From BOKV01 sp041397525 (lineage in GTDB: Bacteria; Pseudomonadota; Alphaproteobacteria; Rhizobiales; Rhizobiaceae), in contig JAWKWL010000002.1 in the NCBI GenBank assembly GCA_041397525.1, positions 1 through 64,000 on the forward strand: a stretch of DNA of 64,000 nucleotides, read 5' to 3'. This document shows, piece by piece, positions 16,335 through 25,484 of this stretch. Both the position numbers and the translations under genes were made by a program. Below the pieces are notes generated by a model. It did not search any database. It was not told the DNA's origin and saw only the letters and a list, made by a program, of their open reading frames with translations. Numbering within the stretch: the stretch's first letter is position 1; every line of letters begins with the position of its first letter.

Positions 16335-17150
16335 ATGCCGAAGACAGTTTTCCTCGTTCTTGCCCTGTTGCCATTGGCGGTGTTTGCAAGGCCCGCTTTC
16401 GCGCAAACCCCGAGCACCTGCCTTGCCGTGGCCGACAGCAACCACGCAAGGCCCGCAGTCATCCAGGCCTCGCTCATCTCTGCTGCAGTGGAGAAGGGTG
16501 AGGTCTTGATTACCTATGTCGGCCATTCCGCCTTTCGCATCGAAACGGCGCAAGGCGTGGTCGCCGTCACCGACTATAACGGATTTTCAGGCGATGGGCC
16601 GCTGCCGGAAATCGTCACCATGAACCATGCCCACTCAACGCATTATACGGACAGTCCCCACCCTTTGATCCCGCATGTCCTGCGCGGTTGGAATCCCGAC
16701 GGCGACGAACCCGCCAATCACCATCTGGAACTGCGCGACATGCTGGTTCGCAATGTCACGACAGACCTCTATTACGAAGGAACGATGATCGAGAAGGATG
16801 GCAATTCGATCTTCGTCTTTGAAGCCGCAGGTCTGTGCATCGGACATCTCGGTCATTTGCATCACAAGCTTGCGCCCGAACATATTGCCCGTATCGGACG
16901 CATCGACGTGTTGTTCATTCCAGTCGATGGAACCTACACGATGAGCCAGGCCGGCATGGTCGAACTTGCAGGGCAATTGCGCTCAAGCATTGTCATACCG
17001 ATGCATTACTTTTCGACCTTCTCCCTGCAACGCTTCATTGCCGGTATGCAGGACAAGTTCAGCCTGCGGGTCGAACCAGGCACATCGACAACGGTTTCGC
17101 TTGCCAACTTGCCGCAAAGCCCGGAAGTCAGGGTCCTGTCACCCTATTGA
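16335..17150 (+). CDS. Exported MBL-fold protein (UlaG-like)
   Basis: This 271-residue protein has a cleavable signal peptide (about 1-23, ending RPAFA). A beta-lactamase superfamily domain of the UlaG/YcfU type follows, with the beginning ITYVGHSAFRIETAQG near residue 58. The variant metal motif NHAHSTHY is near 97, GHLGHLHH near 175 and IPMHYFST near 220. These histidines are consistent with metal binding, but the substrate is not evident. Its last 7 bases overlap the end of the convergent GT87 gene. The divergent neighbour is a second, Tat-exported MBL protein. Confidence 0.82.
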   Translation: MPKTVFLVLALLPLAVFARPAFAQTPSTCLAVADSNHARPAVIQASLISAAVEKGEVLITYVGHSAFRIETAQGVVAVTDYNGFSGDGPLPEIVTMNHAHSTHYTDSPHPLIPHVLRGWNPDGDEPANHHLELRDMLVRNVTTDLYYEGTMIEKDGNSIFVFEAAGLCIGHLGHLHHKLAPEHIARIGRIDVLFIPVDGTYTMSQAGMVELAGQLRSSIVIPMHYFSTFSLQRFIAGMQDKFSLRVEPGTSTTVSLANLPQSPEVRVLSPY

Positions 17151-18346
17151 GCCGGTTGCGGCACGCTATCGATGTCAGACACCTGCTGCATGGCTGCCTG
17201 CGTCACCCATGCCATTACCCCGACAATGGCAAATGGCGCACCGGGAATGGAACTCATCGCCAGCAATACCCCGAGTGGAGAGACGACCATCGCAAACCGG
17301 TAGACAATTCCCTGCATTGCAGTCATTTCCGAGCGGCCAGCCAACATGAGCATTACCCAGCCGAGTACCAGCGTGTCATAGCTCATCAGATAGGGCGTGA
17401 TGATCAGGGTGGCGGCAACGAGGCTTGCAAATTGCAGGAATGGGTCACGGCACTTCAGAAGGGTCCATACCATTGCCGCCATTGCGCCCAGCGCCACCAT
17501 GCCATGCGCAGCCATGGCAGCGGTTTTGGGAACGCCTGCCATGACTGCATTGACGAAAATGGTTGGCATCAGCCCGGTGACGACGAAATTTGAACCGATC
17601 AGCGTCGATGACTGCACCGAAATTCCGTCAACCAGATAGTAGCGCCAGGGTTCGACACCATGGATGAGCAGCGATGCACCGATCAGCGCGACCGTTCCAA
17701 CCGCCGCAACCAGGAACACCCGCCAGCGTCCGGTCAGAATCAGGAACAACGGAAACAGCAGGCCGATCTGCGGTTTCACTGTCAGCAGGGCAAGGATCAG
17801 ACCGGCAAGTATCGGGCGGTTGTCGAGACTGCGGTAGATCACGACAAGCGCCACCGTGATGAGCGCCGAGACCTGCCCGCACAAGAGATAGACCGTGAGC
17901 GTCGGCATGGTGAAAAGCGCAACGCGGTTTTCGGTTTCTGCAAAAGGTTGGACTACCACTTTCCACCAGCCGAAAAGACCGATGAGGGTAAAAACAGCCA
18001 GCGCACAGTTGTAGCCCATCAAGCCCAGGGGTGCGGCCAGCAGCATGTAGTGCGGAGGATAGGACCAATTCTGGTCGGGATAATCATGACCCGGGATCAG
18101 CCGGTCCAGCACAGCATTGTAGTCCCAAACGCTGTAATAGGTCATCGCCTCGCCATTCCAGGCGGCAAGTCCGTAATGCCAGGTATTCAGAAAGTCCCGA
18201 CCGAGGATATAGCCCTGGCCGTCAAGCCAGTAGCCATTGGCGAGATGGGAGCCATATAGCACGAACGACGCCACAACCAGGCACAGCACCAGCATCGGTA
18301 TGTTCCAGCCGCGCACGATCTCCCTGTTATGGGCATTTGCAATCAC
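17144..18346 (-). CDS. GT87-type (DUF2029) polyprenyl-phosphate-dependent glycosyltransferase
   Basis: This protein of about 400 residues has roughly nine to ten hydrophobic helices. The arrangement matches the GT87/DUF2029 membrane glycosyltransferases: the first periplasmic loop contains GRDFLNTWHYG and WSYPPHYMLLAAPLG, and later segments include LTVKPQIGLLFPLFLI and TPYLMSYDTLVLGW. Members transfer mannose or related sugars from a polyprenyl phosphate donor. The GTG at 18346 is favoured since GAGAGGG lies just upstream; the frame extends to 18373. It stands alone, so the acceptor is unknown. Confidence 0.8.
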   Translation of the reverse strand: MIANAHNREIVRGWNIPMLVLCLVVASFVLYGSHLANGYWLDGQGYILGRDFLNTWHYGLAAWNGEAMTYYSVWDYNAVLDRLIPGHDYPDQNWSYPPHYMLLAAPLGLMGYNCALAVFTLIGLFGWWKVVVQPFAETENRVALFTMPTLTVYLLCGQVSALITVALVVIYRSLDNRPILAGLILALLTVKPQIGLLFPLFLILTGRWRVFLVAAVGTVALIGASLLIHGVEPWRYYLVDGISVQSSTLIGSNFVVTGLMPTIFVNAVMAGVPKTAAMAAHGMVALGAMAAMVWTLLKCRDPFLQFASLVAATLIITPYLMSYDTLVLGWVMLMLAGRSEMTAMQGIVYRFAMVVSPLGVLLAMSSIPGAPFAIVGVMAWVTQAAMQQVSDIDSVPQPAQ

Positions 18347-18415
18347 TGATCCCTCTCCAATGTTACTTGGCACAGGGACTAGTATCGATTGTCTGCCTTA
18401 AGATTGGGTTTTCAG

Positions 18416-19657
18416 CTACCACAGCACATGGCGCGGCTGCCCTGTTGCAGCTTCATACCAGCGCGCCAGCAATTCGCGGTCAGCCGGTTCAAGGTCAGTA
18501 ATGTTTCCCGGCGGCATGGAATTGGAGCGCGCCGCCTGCACATAGATCTGCTCGGCATGACGCGCTATGTCGGCGTCTTCTTCGAGATAGACCGACTTTG
18601 GCGCACTCGCGATGCCCTCCCATACCGGCTCACGCGCATGACACATCGAACAGCGCCCGGTGACGATGTCGCGAACAGCGTCAAATTCTGCGCTCGCGAC
18701 CAGCTTTTGCGAGATCGCATGAGGCAGTGCGGCCGCTTCTTCGCCACGCTGGGGCGGGCCTGCCTGCGACAGCCACATCACGATGATGAACAGGATGATG
18801 GTTGCAGGCCATGTCCACCATGGCTTTGCCTTGCCTGCGTGTAGCGAGTTGAAGAAATGGCGGATGGTGTAGCCCATCACGAGCACAAGTGCGATGATGA
18901 CCCAGTTGTATTTTGTGCCATAAGCCAGCGGATAATGGTTCGACAGCATCAGGAACAAAACCGGCAGCGTCAGGTAATTGTTGTGGGTTGAGCGCTGCTT
19001 GGCCTGCAAACCCAGCGCAGGATCCGGCGTCTCCCCCTTCAACAGCGATGCCACTACCTTCTTCTGGTTGGGGATGATGATCATCACGACATTCGCCGAC
19101 ATGATCGTAGCAATCAGCGCACCCGTATGGATGAAGGCGCCGCGGCCGGAAAATACCTGTGTGAAGCCATAGGCGATTGCCACTACGAAGCCGAACAGGA
19201 CTGCATAGAGTGCCAGATCGTTCTTGCCGACCGCCGACTTGCACAACTGGTCATAGACGATCCAGCCGAGAACCAGACCGGCAATGCCGATGCCGATGGC
19301 CTGCCATGGCGCCAGGTCCGCGACCGAACGGTCAATCAGGAACAGTTCCGGCGAACCGTAATACAGGACACAGATAAGAAAGAAGCCGGAAAGCCAGGTC
19401 GCATAGCTTTCCCATTTGAACCAGGTCAGTTCCTCCGGCATGGTTGCGGGGGCTACTGTGTATTTCATCATGTGATAAAAACCGCCCCCGTGCACCTGCC
19501 AGGTGTCTCCGTACACACCGGCGGGCAGGCCTTCGCGCTTCTTCAAGCTGAGATCAAGCGCGATAAAATAAAATGACGAACCGATCCAGGCGATGCCGGT
19601 GATGACATGCAGCCAGCGTGTTGCAAAATTCAGCCATTCCCACAAAAGATCGATCAT
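18416..19657 (-). CDS. puuD: Membrane urate hydroxylase (urate oxidase) with cytochrome c domain
   Basis: This 413-residue protein has eight or so membrane helices (start WLHVITGIAWIGSSFYFIAL) and a C-terminal cytochrome c domain. The heme site is CSMCH at 336-340 with a likely axial methionine in SNSMPPGN near 381. PuuD oxidises urate to 5-hydroxyisourate and passes electrons to the respiratory chain, without making hydrogen peroxide as the soluble enzyme does. It follows hiuH by 3 bases on the same strand, giving the two successive steps in one operon. The ring-opening and later steps lie divergently at 20185-22469. Confidence 0.93.
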   Translation of the reverse strand: MIDLLWEWLNFATRWLHVITGIAWIGSSFYFIALDLSLKKREGLPAGVYGDTWQVHGGGFYHMMKYTVAPATMPEELTWFKWESYATWLSGFFLICVLYYGSPELFLIDRSVADLAPWQAIGIGIAGLVLGWIVYDQLCKSAVGKNDLALYAVLFGFVVAIAYGFTQVFSGRGAFIHTGALIATIMSANVVMIIIPNQKKVVASLLKGETPDPALGLQAKQRSTHNNYLTLPVLFLMLSNHYPLAYGTKYNWVIIALVLVMGYTIRHFFNSLHAGKAKPWWTWPATIILFIIVMWLSQAGPPQRGEEAAALPHAISQKLVASAEFDAVRDIVTGRCSMCHAREPVWEGIASAPKSVYLEEDADIARHAEQIYVQAARSNSMPPGNITDLEPADRELLARWYEAATGQPRHVLW

Positions 19658-19660
19658 GGC

Positions 19661-20020
19661 TCAGCTCCCGCGATAGGTTGAATAGCCGTAGGGCGAAAGC
19701 AGCAACGGCACATGATAGTGGCTGTCTTCATCATTGATCCCGAAACGGATCGGGATTTCATCGAGGAACAACGGCTCGGCTCCGGCAATGGCATGACGGC
19801 GAAGATAGTCACCCGCAGCAAAGATCAGTTCATACTGCCCGGTGGCGAATTTCTCCTTCGGCAGGATCGGCGCATCGGTGCGTCCATCATCATTCGTTAC
19901 CATTGTCACCAGCTTCTTGTGCGATTCTCCCGCCAGTTTGTAGAGCGTGATCGAGATACCCTCGGCAGGTACTCCTCGCGCCGTGTCGAGCACATGCGTT
20001 GTCAGCCATCCATTTGCCAT
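19661..20020 (-). CDS. hiuH: 5-hydroxyisourate hydrolase
   Basis: This 119-residue transthyretin-like enzyme hydrolyses 5-hydroxyisourate, the product of PuuD, to OHCU. The start MANGWLTTHVLDTARG contains the catalytic histidine, IPIRFGIND is near residue 92, and the family-defining C-terminal tetrapeptide is YRGS. The ATG at 20020 is taken because the domain begins there; an upstream extension of 89 codons in the same frame has no family similarity and overlaps the divergent gene. It leads the hiuH-puuD operon. Confidence 0.93.
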   Translation of the reverse strand: MANGWLTTHVLDTARGVPAEGISITLYKLAGESHKKLVTMVTNDDGRTDAPILPKEKFATGQYELIFAAGDYLRRHAIAGAEPLFLDEIPIRFGINDEDSHYHVPLLLSPYGYSTYRGS

Positions 20021-20184
20021 TTTCAGTCGTTTTCCCCTTTCGCAACGGATAGTGATCCGTTTCTGCAATTCACCCGCGAGGTTTCGCCGATTTGACCTGA
20101 CAAATAGCCGATCACGGGTTATTTCAGATTCACTTTTGGTCTTTTTTGCTGATTTGGCAATCACACTTGTGCGGGTTTCACAAC

Positions 20185-21648
20185 ATGGGCAACTTACCCA
20201 CCGACAATCTTCCTCCCAACCACTACCCCCGTGACTTTGCCGGCCACGGGCGAACAATGCCCAACGCAGCATGGCCCGGCGGTGCAAAGGTCGCGGTGCA
20301 ATTCGTCGTCAACTATGAAGAAGGTGGCGAGAACTGCGTCCTGCACGGCGACAAGGCATCCGAAGCGTTCCTGTCGGAAATAACCGGTGCACAGCCTTGG
20401 CCAGGAATGCGCCACTGGAACATGGAATCAATTTATGAATATGGCGGTCGCGCCGGTTTCTGGCGACTGCATCGCCTGTTTACCGAAAGTGGCATCAAGC
20501 CAACCGTCTACGGCGTTGCGACAGCACTCATGCGCGCGCCGGAACAACTGGCCGCCATGCAGGAGGCAGGCTGGGAGATAGCATCGCACGGGCTCAAATG
20601 GATCGATTATCGGGACCATTCGCGTGAAGCGGAGGCTGCAGATATTGCCGAGGCGATACGCATTCACGCCCTTGCCACCGGAGAGCGTCCGACCGGATGG
20701 TATACCGGGCGATGCTCGGTCAATACCGTAGACCTCATTGCCCGCGAAGGCGGTTTCGACTGGTGCTCAGACACCTATGACGATGACCTGCCATACTGGT
20801 ACGATGCCCATATGGATGGAAGCGCCGGTGAAAGGCCGCTGCTCGTGATTCCTTATACGCTCGACGCCAATGACATGCGTTTTGCCATTCAGGCTGGTTA
20901 TGACCATGGTGAGCCGTTCTACCAGTATCTCAAGGATTCGTTTGACGCCCTCCACGCCGAGGGAAAGTCCGGTTCACCAAAGATGATGTCAATTGGCCTG
21001 CATTGCCGCCTTGTCGGGCGGCCCGGCCGCATCGGCGCACTTCGCCGTTTCATCGAATATGTCCGCTCGCATGAAGATGCATGGACCCCTACACGGGCCG
21101 AGATCGCAGCCCACTGGCGCAGACACTTCCCCTGGCAGAGCCGTATCCGCCCTTCGCGCATGGCGCGCGAAGAGTTCATCACCCGTTATGGCGGCGTGTT
21201 CGAACACTCCGCCTGGATTGCCGAGCGCGCCTGGGCAGATGAATTGGCACCCGCCAATGACAGCGCGGTTGGCCTGCATGCAGCCCTCGCCCGCCAGTTC
21301 CGCGCAGCCTCTCCAGACGAACGCCTTGGCGTGCTGAACGCCCATCCCGACCTTGCCGGAAAGCTCGCCGCCGCGAAAAAACTGACCGCGGAATCAACCG
21401 CCGAGCAGGCGTCAGCGGGTCTTGATGCACTGACCGACGCGGAGCGCGCGACATTCACCGAGCTCAACACCACCTATGTTGCCCGCTTCGGCTTCCCCTT
21501 CATCATCGCCGTCAAGGGACTCAATAAGGCGCAGATCCTGGAAGCCTTCAAGACCCGCATCAACAATGACCGCGACACCGAATTTTCCAGCGCCTGCCGC
21601 CAGGTGGAAAAGATTGCCCTGTTGCGGCTGAAGGACATGCTGCCATGA
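20185..21648 (+). CDS. puuE: Allantoinase PuuE fused to OHCU decarboxylase UraD
   Basis: This 487-residue bifunctional protein joins two steps of purine breakdown. Residues 1-300 are the metal-independent allantoinase PuuE of the polysaccharide-deacetylase fold (NYEEGGENC, FYGVATAL-like TVYGVATAL, ASHGLKWIDY, IGLHCRLVGRPGR). Residues of about 325-487 are UraD, with FITRYGGVFEHSAWIAERAW, LNAHPDLAGK and NTTYVARFGFPFIIAVKG. UraD makes S-allantoin from OHCU and PuuE opens it to allantoate, so the fusion links sequential reactions. The start at 20185 is uncertain because no strong ribosome site is seen. The stop overlaps the next start as ATGA. Confidence 0.92.
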   Translation: MGNLPTDNLPPNHYPRDFAGHGRTMPNAAWPGGAKVAVQFVVNYEEGGENCVLHGDKASEAFLSEITGAQPWPGMRHWNMESIYEYGGRAGFWRLHRLFTESGIKPTVYGVATALMRAPEQLAAMQEAGWEIASHGLKWIDYRDHSREAEAADIAEAIRIHALATGERPTGWYTGRCSVNTVDLIAREGGFDWCSDTYDDDLPYWYDAHMDGSAGERPLLVIPYTLDANDMRFAIQAGYDHGEPFYQYLKDSFDALHAEGKSGSPKMMSIGLHCRLVGRPGRIGALRRFIEYVRSHEDAWTPTRAEIAAHWRRHFPWQSRIRPSRMAREEFITRYGGVFEHSAWIAERAWADELAPANDSAVGLHAALARQFRAASPDERLGVLNAHPDLAGKLAAAKKLTAESTAEQASAGLDALTDAERATFTELNTTYVARFGFPFIIAVKGLNKAQILEAFKTRINNDRDTEFSSACRQVEKIALLRLKDMLP

Positions 21649-22469
21649 GCAAGCCAACCTATTACGCGCCGCATGGCGGCCTGCCACCGCAAAGCCAGAT
21701 CATGACCGGCAGGGCGATGTTCACCGAAGCCTTCGCCGTCATCCCCAAGGGCGTGATGAGCGACATCGTGACGAGCTACCTGCCCGGCTGGAACAAGACC
21801 CGACTCTGGGTGATCGCGAGGCCACTCTCCGGTTTTGCCGAAACCTTCAGCCAGTACATCATGGAAGTGTCACCCGGCGGTGGCAGCCTGACGCCCGAAT
21901 CCGACCCGTCCGCTGAAGGCGTGATCTTCGTCGTTGAAGGCAGCATGACGCTGACAATTGCTGGCAAGGCGCATGTCATGTCGGAGGGCGGATATGCCTT
22001 CATCCCGCCATCCTCGGACTGGCAGGTGAAAAACCATGGCACTGCTCCGGTGCGCTTCCACTGGGTCCGCAAGGCCTATGAAAAGGCGGAAGGCGTGGCA
22101 GTACCGGAAGCCTTCGTCGTCAACGAAACGGACATTGCACCGATTGCCATGCCTGACACCGGCGGCAAATGGGCGACTACCCGCTTTACCGATCCGGCGG
22201 ATCTGCGCCATGACATGCATGTCAATATCGTCACGTTTGAACCCGGTGGCGTCATCCCCTTCGAGGAGACGCATGTCATGGAGCATGGCCTCTATGTGCT
22301 GGAAGGCAAGGCCGTCTACAAGCTCAACACCCAATGGGTGGAAGTCGAAGCCGGCGACTTCATGTGGCTGCGCGCCTTTTGCCCACAGGCCTGCTATGCC
22401 GGAGGTCCAGGCAAGTTTCGCTATCTTCTGTACAAGGACGTCAACCGGCATATGAAGCTGACGCGATAA
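21645..22469 (+). CDS. uglY: (S)-ureidoglycine aminohydrolase
   Basis: This 274-residue bicupin converts (S)-ureidoglycine to (S)-ureidoglycolate and ammonia, downstream of allantoate hydrolysis. Both cupin halves are visible: a degenerate one with VSPGGGSLTPESD and GVIFVVEGSMTL, and a metal-binding one with FEPGGVIPFEETHVMEHGLYVLEG. The Mn ligands are expected among the glutamate and histidines of EETHVMEHG. The start overlaps the PuuE-UraD stop by ATGA, so the two are translationally coupled. No allantoate amidohydrolase is in the window and must be elsewhere. Confidence 0.9.
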   Translation: MSKPTYYAPHGGLPPQSQIMTGRAMFTEAFAVIPKGVMSDIVTSYLPGWNKTRLWVIARPLSGFAETFSQYIMEVSPGGGSLTPESDPSAEGVIFVVEGSMTLTIAGKAHVMSEGGYAFIPPSSDWQVKNHGTAPVRFHWVRKAYEKAEGVAVPEAFVVNETDIAPIAMPDTGGKWATTRFTDPADLRHDMHVNIVTFEPGGVIPFEETHVMEHGLYVLEGKAVYKLNTQWVEVEAGDFMWLRAFCPQACYAGGPGKFRYLLYKDVNRHMKLTR

Positions 22470-22470
22470 T

Positions 22471-22968
22471 TCACGGCTTCAGATCATCCGGCCCAAGCAC
22501 GAAAGCCTTGCCGAAGCCGCCATTGAGATGGGCGCGCTCAACCCTCATTCGCCAGAATGCGAAGTCGCCAAAGTCGACATAGAGCTTGGCTTTCGGATGT
22601 TTCTGCAGCCAGAATTCGCGCCGCGCCGCATGGCTTGCATCGTCACGCGGCAGTTTTTCGACTTGCCCGATTACCGTGATGCGCGGATGCGTAAGCGGAT
22701 CGCCTTTCTTGCCCGGCTCGCCAAACAGGAGCGATGCCCGTCCATCCAGCGCAAGCGCCTTCGAATGGCCCGAAAGATCGGAAGCAAGGATGAAGGGGGA
22801 ACCTTCGGATTCCACCGCAACGCTGACACGGCTGACCAGCGGCATTCCGGTATCGGGTTCCAGAACAGCAATCGCCACAAATTCTGCATCCCGGATCAGC
22901 CTTTGTGCAAGTTCGCGTGCCTCTTCATTCGTGTCACGGATCGGATTGATCTTGTCTGGTTCTGCCAT
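22471..22968 (-). CDS. Pyridoxamine-5'-phosphate-oxidase-like flavin/heme-utilisation protein
   Basis: This 165-residue split-barrel protein is similar to the N-terminal half of HugZ-type heme oxygenases and general PNPOx-like FMN proteins. Segments ARELAQRLIRDAEFVAIAVL, GMPLVSRVSVAVE, HSKALALDGRASLLFGE and HPRITVIGQVEKLP follow the family order. The start at 22968 (MAEPDK) has GGGA 6 bases upstream and is preferred over 22974. It lacks the C-terminal DUF2470 domain of full HugZ. Function is uncertain: FMN binding is likely, heme handling possible. It faces uglY tail to tail and is divergent from the oxidoreductase at 23054. Confidence 0.8.
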   Translation of the reverse strand: MAEPDKINPIRDTNEEARELAQRLIRDAEFVAIAVLEPDTGMPLVSRVSVAVESEGSPFILASDLSGHSKALALDGRASLLFGEPGKKGDPLTHPRITVIGQVEKLPRDDASHAARREFWLQKHPKAKLYVDFGDFAFWRMRVERAHLNGGFGKAFVLGPDDLKP

Positions 22969-23053
22969 GTTCATTCCCGTATTGCGGAGCTTTTCCATTG
23001 TAGTGCACAGTTTGAAAGTCACAAGGAGCCGTCAATCGTCAGGGAACTTGCCC

Positions 23054-24121
23054 ATGCTTCCAGCCACCATGAAAGCCACGTTGCTCACCGGCCATGGCGG
23101 GCCGGAAAAACTGGTCTGGCATGAGGATGTTCCGGTTCCCTCGCCCGGTCCCGATGAAGTACTGGTCAGGGTGCTTGCCGCTGGCGTCAACAATACCGAC
23201 ATCAACACCCGCATTGGCTGGTATTCTAAACAGGTGACCGGCGCGACCGGTGCAGATATCGCCGACAGAACTATTGAAGCCGGTGGTTGGTCTGGCGCAT
23301 TGCAATTTCCCCGCATTCAGGGCGGTGACCTGTGTGGCGAAGTTGTATCGGTTGGAACTGGTATTACCGGCTTCAAAACAGGAATGCGGGTCACTTGCGC
23401 CATCAACCAGCCAGAACCGACGGTTGAAAACCCGCTTGGCTTCGTCTCGCTGGGTTCGGAATATGACGGCGCCTTTGCACAATATTGTTGTCTTCCTGCT
23501 CGCCATCTTCACAATGTAAGCCGATCCCCGTTGACCGACATCGAGATCGCGGCCATCCCTTGTGCGCATGGCACGGCCTTCAATCTGCTGAGCCGCGCCG
23601 GCGTGGGGGCAGGCGACCATGTCCTGATAACCGGTGCATCGGGTGGCGTCGGAATGGCGACAGTCGAACTCGCGAAAATCCTCGGCGCAACCGTCACCGC
23701 CCTTTCGGCTCCATCCAAGCAACTCATCTTGCTGGAACGCGGCGCTGATCACGTCATGGACCGCGACGCCGCCCTTGCGAAGCACGCCTACAGCGCTGCG
23801 ATCGATGTGGTTGGCGGCGACGGCTTTGCGCGGATTGTTGACGCGTTGAAGCCGGGCGGTCGTTATGCAACTTCCGGCGCCATTGCCGGACCCTTGGTGG
23901 AACTTGACCTTCGCACCCTTTACCTCAACGACATCACCCTTTTGGGCTGTACCTACACGCCACCCGAAGTGTTTTCCCGCCTTGTCGAAATGGTGAATGA
24001 CGGAAGCATCAGGCCGCTGGTGTCAGCCACCTATCCGCTAGCCGACATCCACAAGGCGCAGGCAGATTTCATATCCAAGAAATATCCGGGCAAGCTTGTG
24101 CTTGTCCCGCCTTCCGGTTGA
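23054..24121 (+). CDS. Zinc-type alcohol dehydrogenase/quinone oxidoreductase family protein
   Basis: This 355-residue MDR-superfamily oxidoreductase has an N-terminal GroES-like domain (LAAGVNNTDINTRIGWY, IQGGDLCGEVVSVG). A Rossmann domain follows with the nucleotide motif ITGASGGVGMATVELAK near residue 200. The structural and catalytic zinc cysteines of true alcohol dehydrogenases are absent, so NADPH:quinone-type activity is more likely. The start at 23054 has AGGGA 8 bases upstream; the frame extends 156 codons further upstream, but that part is antisense to the preceding gene and not conserved. Confidence 0.85.
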   Translation: MLPATMKATLLTGHGGPEKLVWHEDVPVPSPGPDEVLVRVLAAGVNNTDINTRIGWYSKQVTGATGADIADRTIEAGGWSGALQFPRIQGGDLCGEVVSVGTGITGFKTGMRVTCAINQPEPTVENPLGFVSLGSEYDGAFAQYCCLPARHLHNVSRSPLTDIEIAAIPCAHGTAFNLLSRAGVGAGDHVLITGASGGVGMATVELAKILGATVTALSAPSKQLILLERGADHVMDRDAALAKHAYSAAIDVVGGDGFARIVDALKPGGRYATSGAIAGPLVELDLRTLYLNDITLLGCTYTPPEVFSRLVEMVNDGSIRPLVSATYPLADIHKAQADFISKKYPGKLVLVPPSG

Positions 24122-24134
24122 CGGTTCCTGCTTT

Positions 24135-25403
24135 TCAGACAACCAGATTGCCGACAATCTCGTTGTCGGTGATGTCCTGGTAGCGCAGTCCGCTGGCAGT
24201 GAACCTTGATTTCAGCGTTTCGAAATTCTCCGCCCGCACGGTCTCGATCCCGATCAGCACCGAACCGAAATTTCGCGCCGATTTCTTCAAATATTCAAAC
24301 CGGGCAATGTCATCCTCCGGTCCGAGCATCAGCAGGAAATCCTTCAGCGCTCCCGGCCGTTGCGGCATTTGCAGGATGAAGTATTTTTTCAGGCCCGCAA
24401 ATTTCAGCGCCCTTTCCTTCACTTCCGGCAGGCGCTCGAAATCGAAGTTCCCGCCGGAAACAATAACCACGATGTTCTTGCCGCGAATGGTCAGCGGATC
24501 GACCCGGCGCAGCGCATCAATTGCCAGCGCACCTGCAGGTTCAAGCACGATGCCCTCATGGTTGAGCATGTCCATCATTGTGCCGCAAAGCCCGTTGGTA
24601 GGGGCAAGCACCACATCGCTGGCGTTGAAATTCCTGAGCGCTGCATAGTTTGCCTCGCCAATCTGCGCCACCGCCGCACCATCAACAAAATTGTCAACCT
24701 GCCCAAGCCGAATCCGTTCTCCCGCGACCAGGCTGTCATGCAGGCTAGGCGCAGCATCTGGTTCGACAAACAGGAAATTCGCCCGTGGCAAGACCTCGTC
24801 GAGATAGCGTGTGACACCTGCGGACAACCCGCCGCCTCCGACCGGCATGATGATCAGATTGATGTTTTCTCCGGCCGGGAACTGCTCCACGATCTCCCTT
24901 GCCACTGTGGCCTGGCCCGCGATGATCCTTTCATCATCAAAGGGCGGCACCATCATTGCTCCCTGCGTCTCGCAATAGGAAATGGCCTGTTTGTAGGCTT
25001 CGTCAAAACTGTCGCCGACAAGCCGGATTTCGACATTGGGCGAACCAAATCCGGCTGTCTTCATGATCTTCTGCTGCGGCGTGGTTACGGGCATGAAGAC
25101 GATGCCCTTTCGGTCGAAATGTTTGCAGGCAAAGGCAAAGCCCTGGGCATGGTTTCCAGCCGACGCGCAGACAAACCGCTCGGGCGCTGCACCGTCTGCG
25201 ATCACCTGTGACAGGAAAGTGAAAGCGCCGCGCAGCTTGTACGAGCGAACCGGCGTCAGGTCCTCGCGCTTCAGCCAGATATTGGCGCCATGTCTTTCGG
25301 ACAACCAGGGATTGGCCTGCAATGGCGTTGGTTCCAGAACCTGTGAGAGGCCGGCATGCGCCGCCGCAACCACGGCGGCAAAACCGCCATTCTTTTCAAC
25401 CAT
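24135..25403 (-). CDS. ilvA: Threonine ammonia-lyase (threonine dehydratase)
   Basis: This 422-residue fold-type II PLP enzyme deaminates threonine to 2-oxobutyrate for isoleucine synthesis. The PLP lysine is in VRSYKLRGAF near residue 58, CASAGNHAQGFAFAC near 82, and the phosphate-binding glycine loop PVGGGGLSAGV near 185. A single ACT-like regulatory domain occupies the last 85 residues (YFILQMPQRPGALKDFLL). The start MVEKNGG at 25403 is taken; the open frame runs to 25991 but that part is antisense to the acyl-CoA ligase. Feedback by isoleucine is typical of the family but not readable here. Confidence 0.9.
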   Translation of the reverse strand: MVEKNGGFAAVVAAAHAGLSQVLEPTPLQANPWLSERHGANIWLKREDLTPVRSYKLRGAFTFLSQVIADGAAPERFVCASAGNHAQGFAFACKHFDRKGIVFMPVTTPQQKIMKTAGFGSPNVEIRLVGDSFDEAYKQAISYCETQGAMMVPPFDDERIIAGQATVAREIVEQFPAGENINLIIMPVGGGGLSAGVTRYLDEVLPRANFLFVEPDAAPSLHDSLVAGERIRLGQVDNFVDGAAVAQIGEANYAALRNFNASDVVLAPTNGLCGTMMDMLNHEGIVLEPAGALAIDALRRVDPLTIRGKNIVVIVSGGNFDFERLPEVKERALKFAGLKKYFILQMPQRPGALKDFLLMLGPEDDIARFEYLKKSARNFGSVLIGIETVRAENFETLKSRFTASGLRYQDITDNEIVGNLVV

Positions 25404-25484
25404 TCCCAATTTCCTTCTTTCATTCCCTGCGCCTAACGGACTAATGTCTAATGCTGCAAACAGCAATTGCGGAGGAGGATTTTC

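Noticed and set aside
20021..20184. ATTTG-N6-CAAAT repeat in the hiuH/puuE divergent region
   Set aside because: The arms are only 5 bases and AT-rich; chance is likely, and it does not match the xdhA/guaD repeat.
22586..23053. Plus-strand extension of the oxidoreductase frame
   Set aside because: It is antisense to the PNPOx-like gene and lies upstream of a good ribosome site at 23041.
25452..25465. TGCTG-CAAA-CAGCA repeat between ilvA and the acyl-CoA ligase
   Set aside because: The stem is only 5 bases in an 81-base divergent gap, with no further support.
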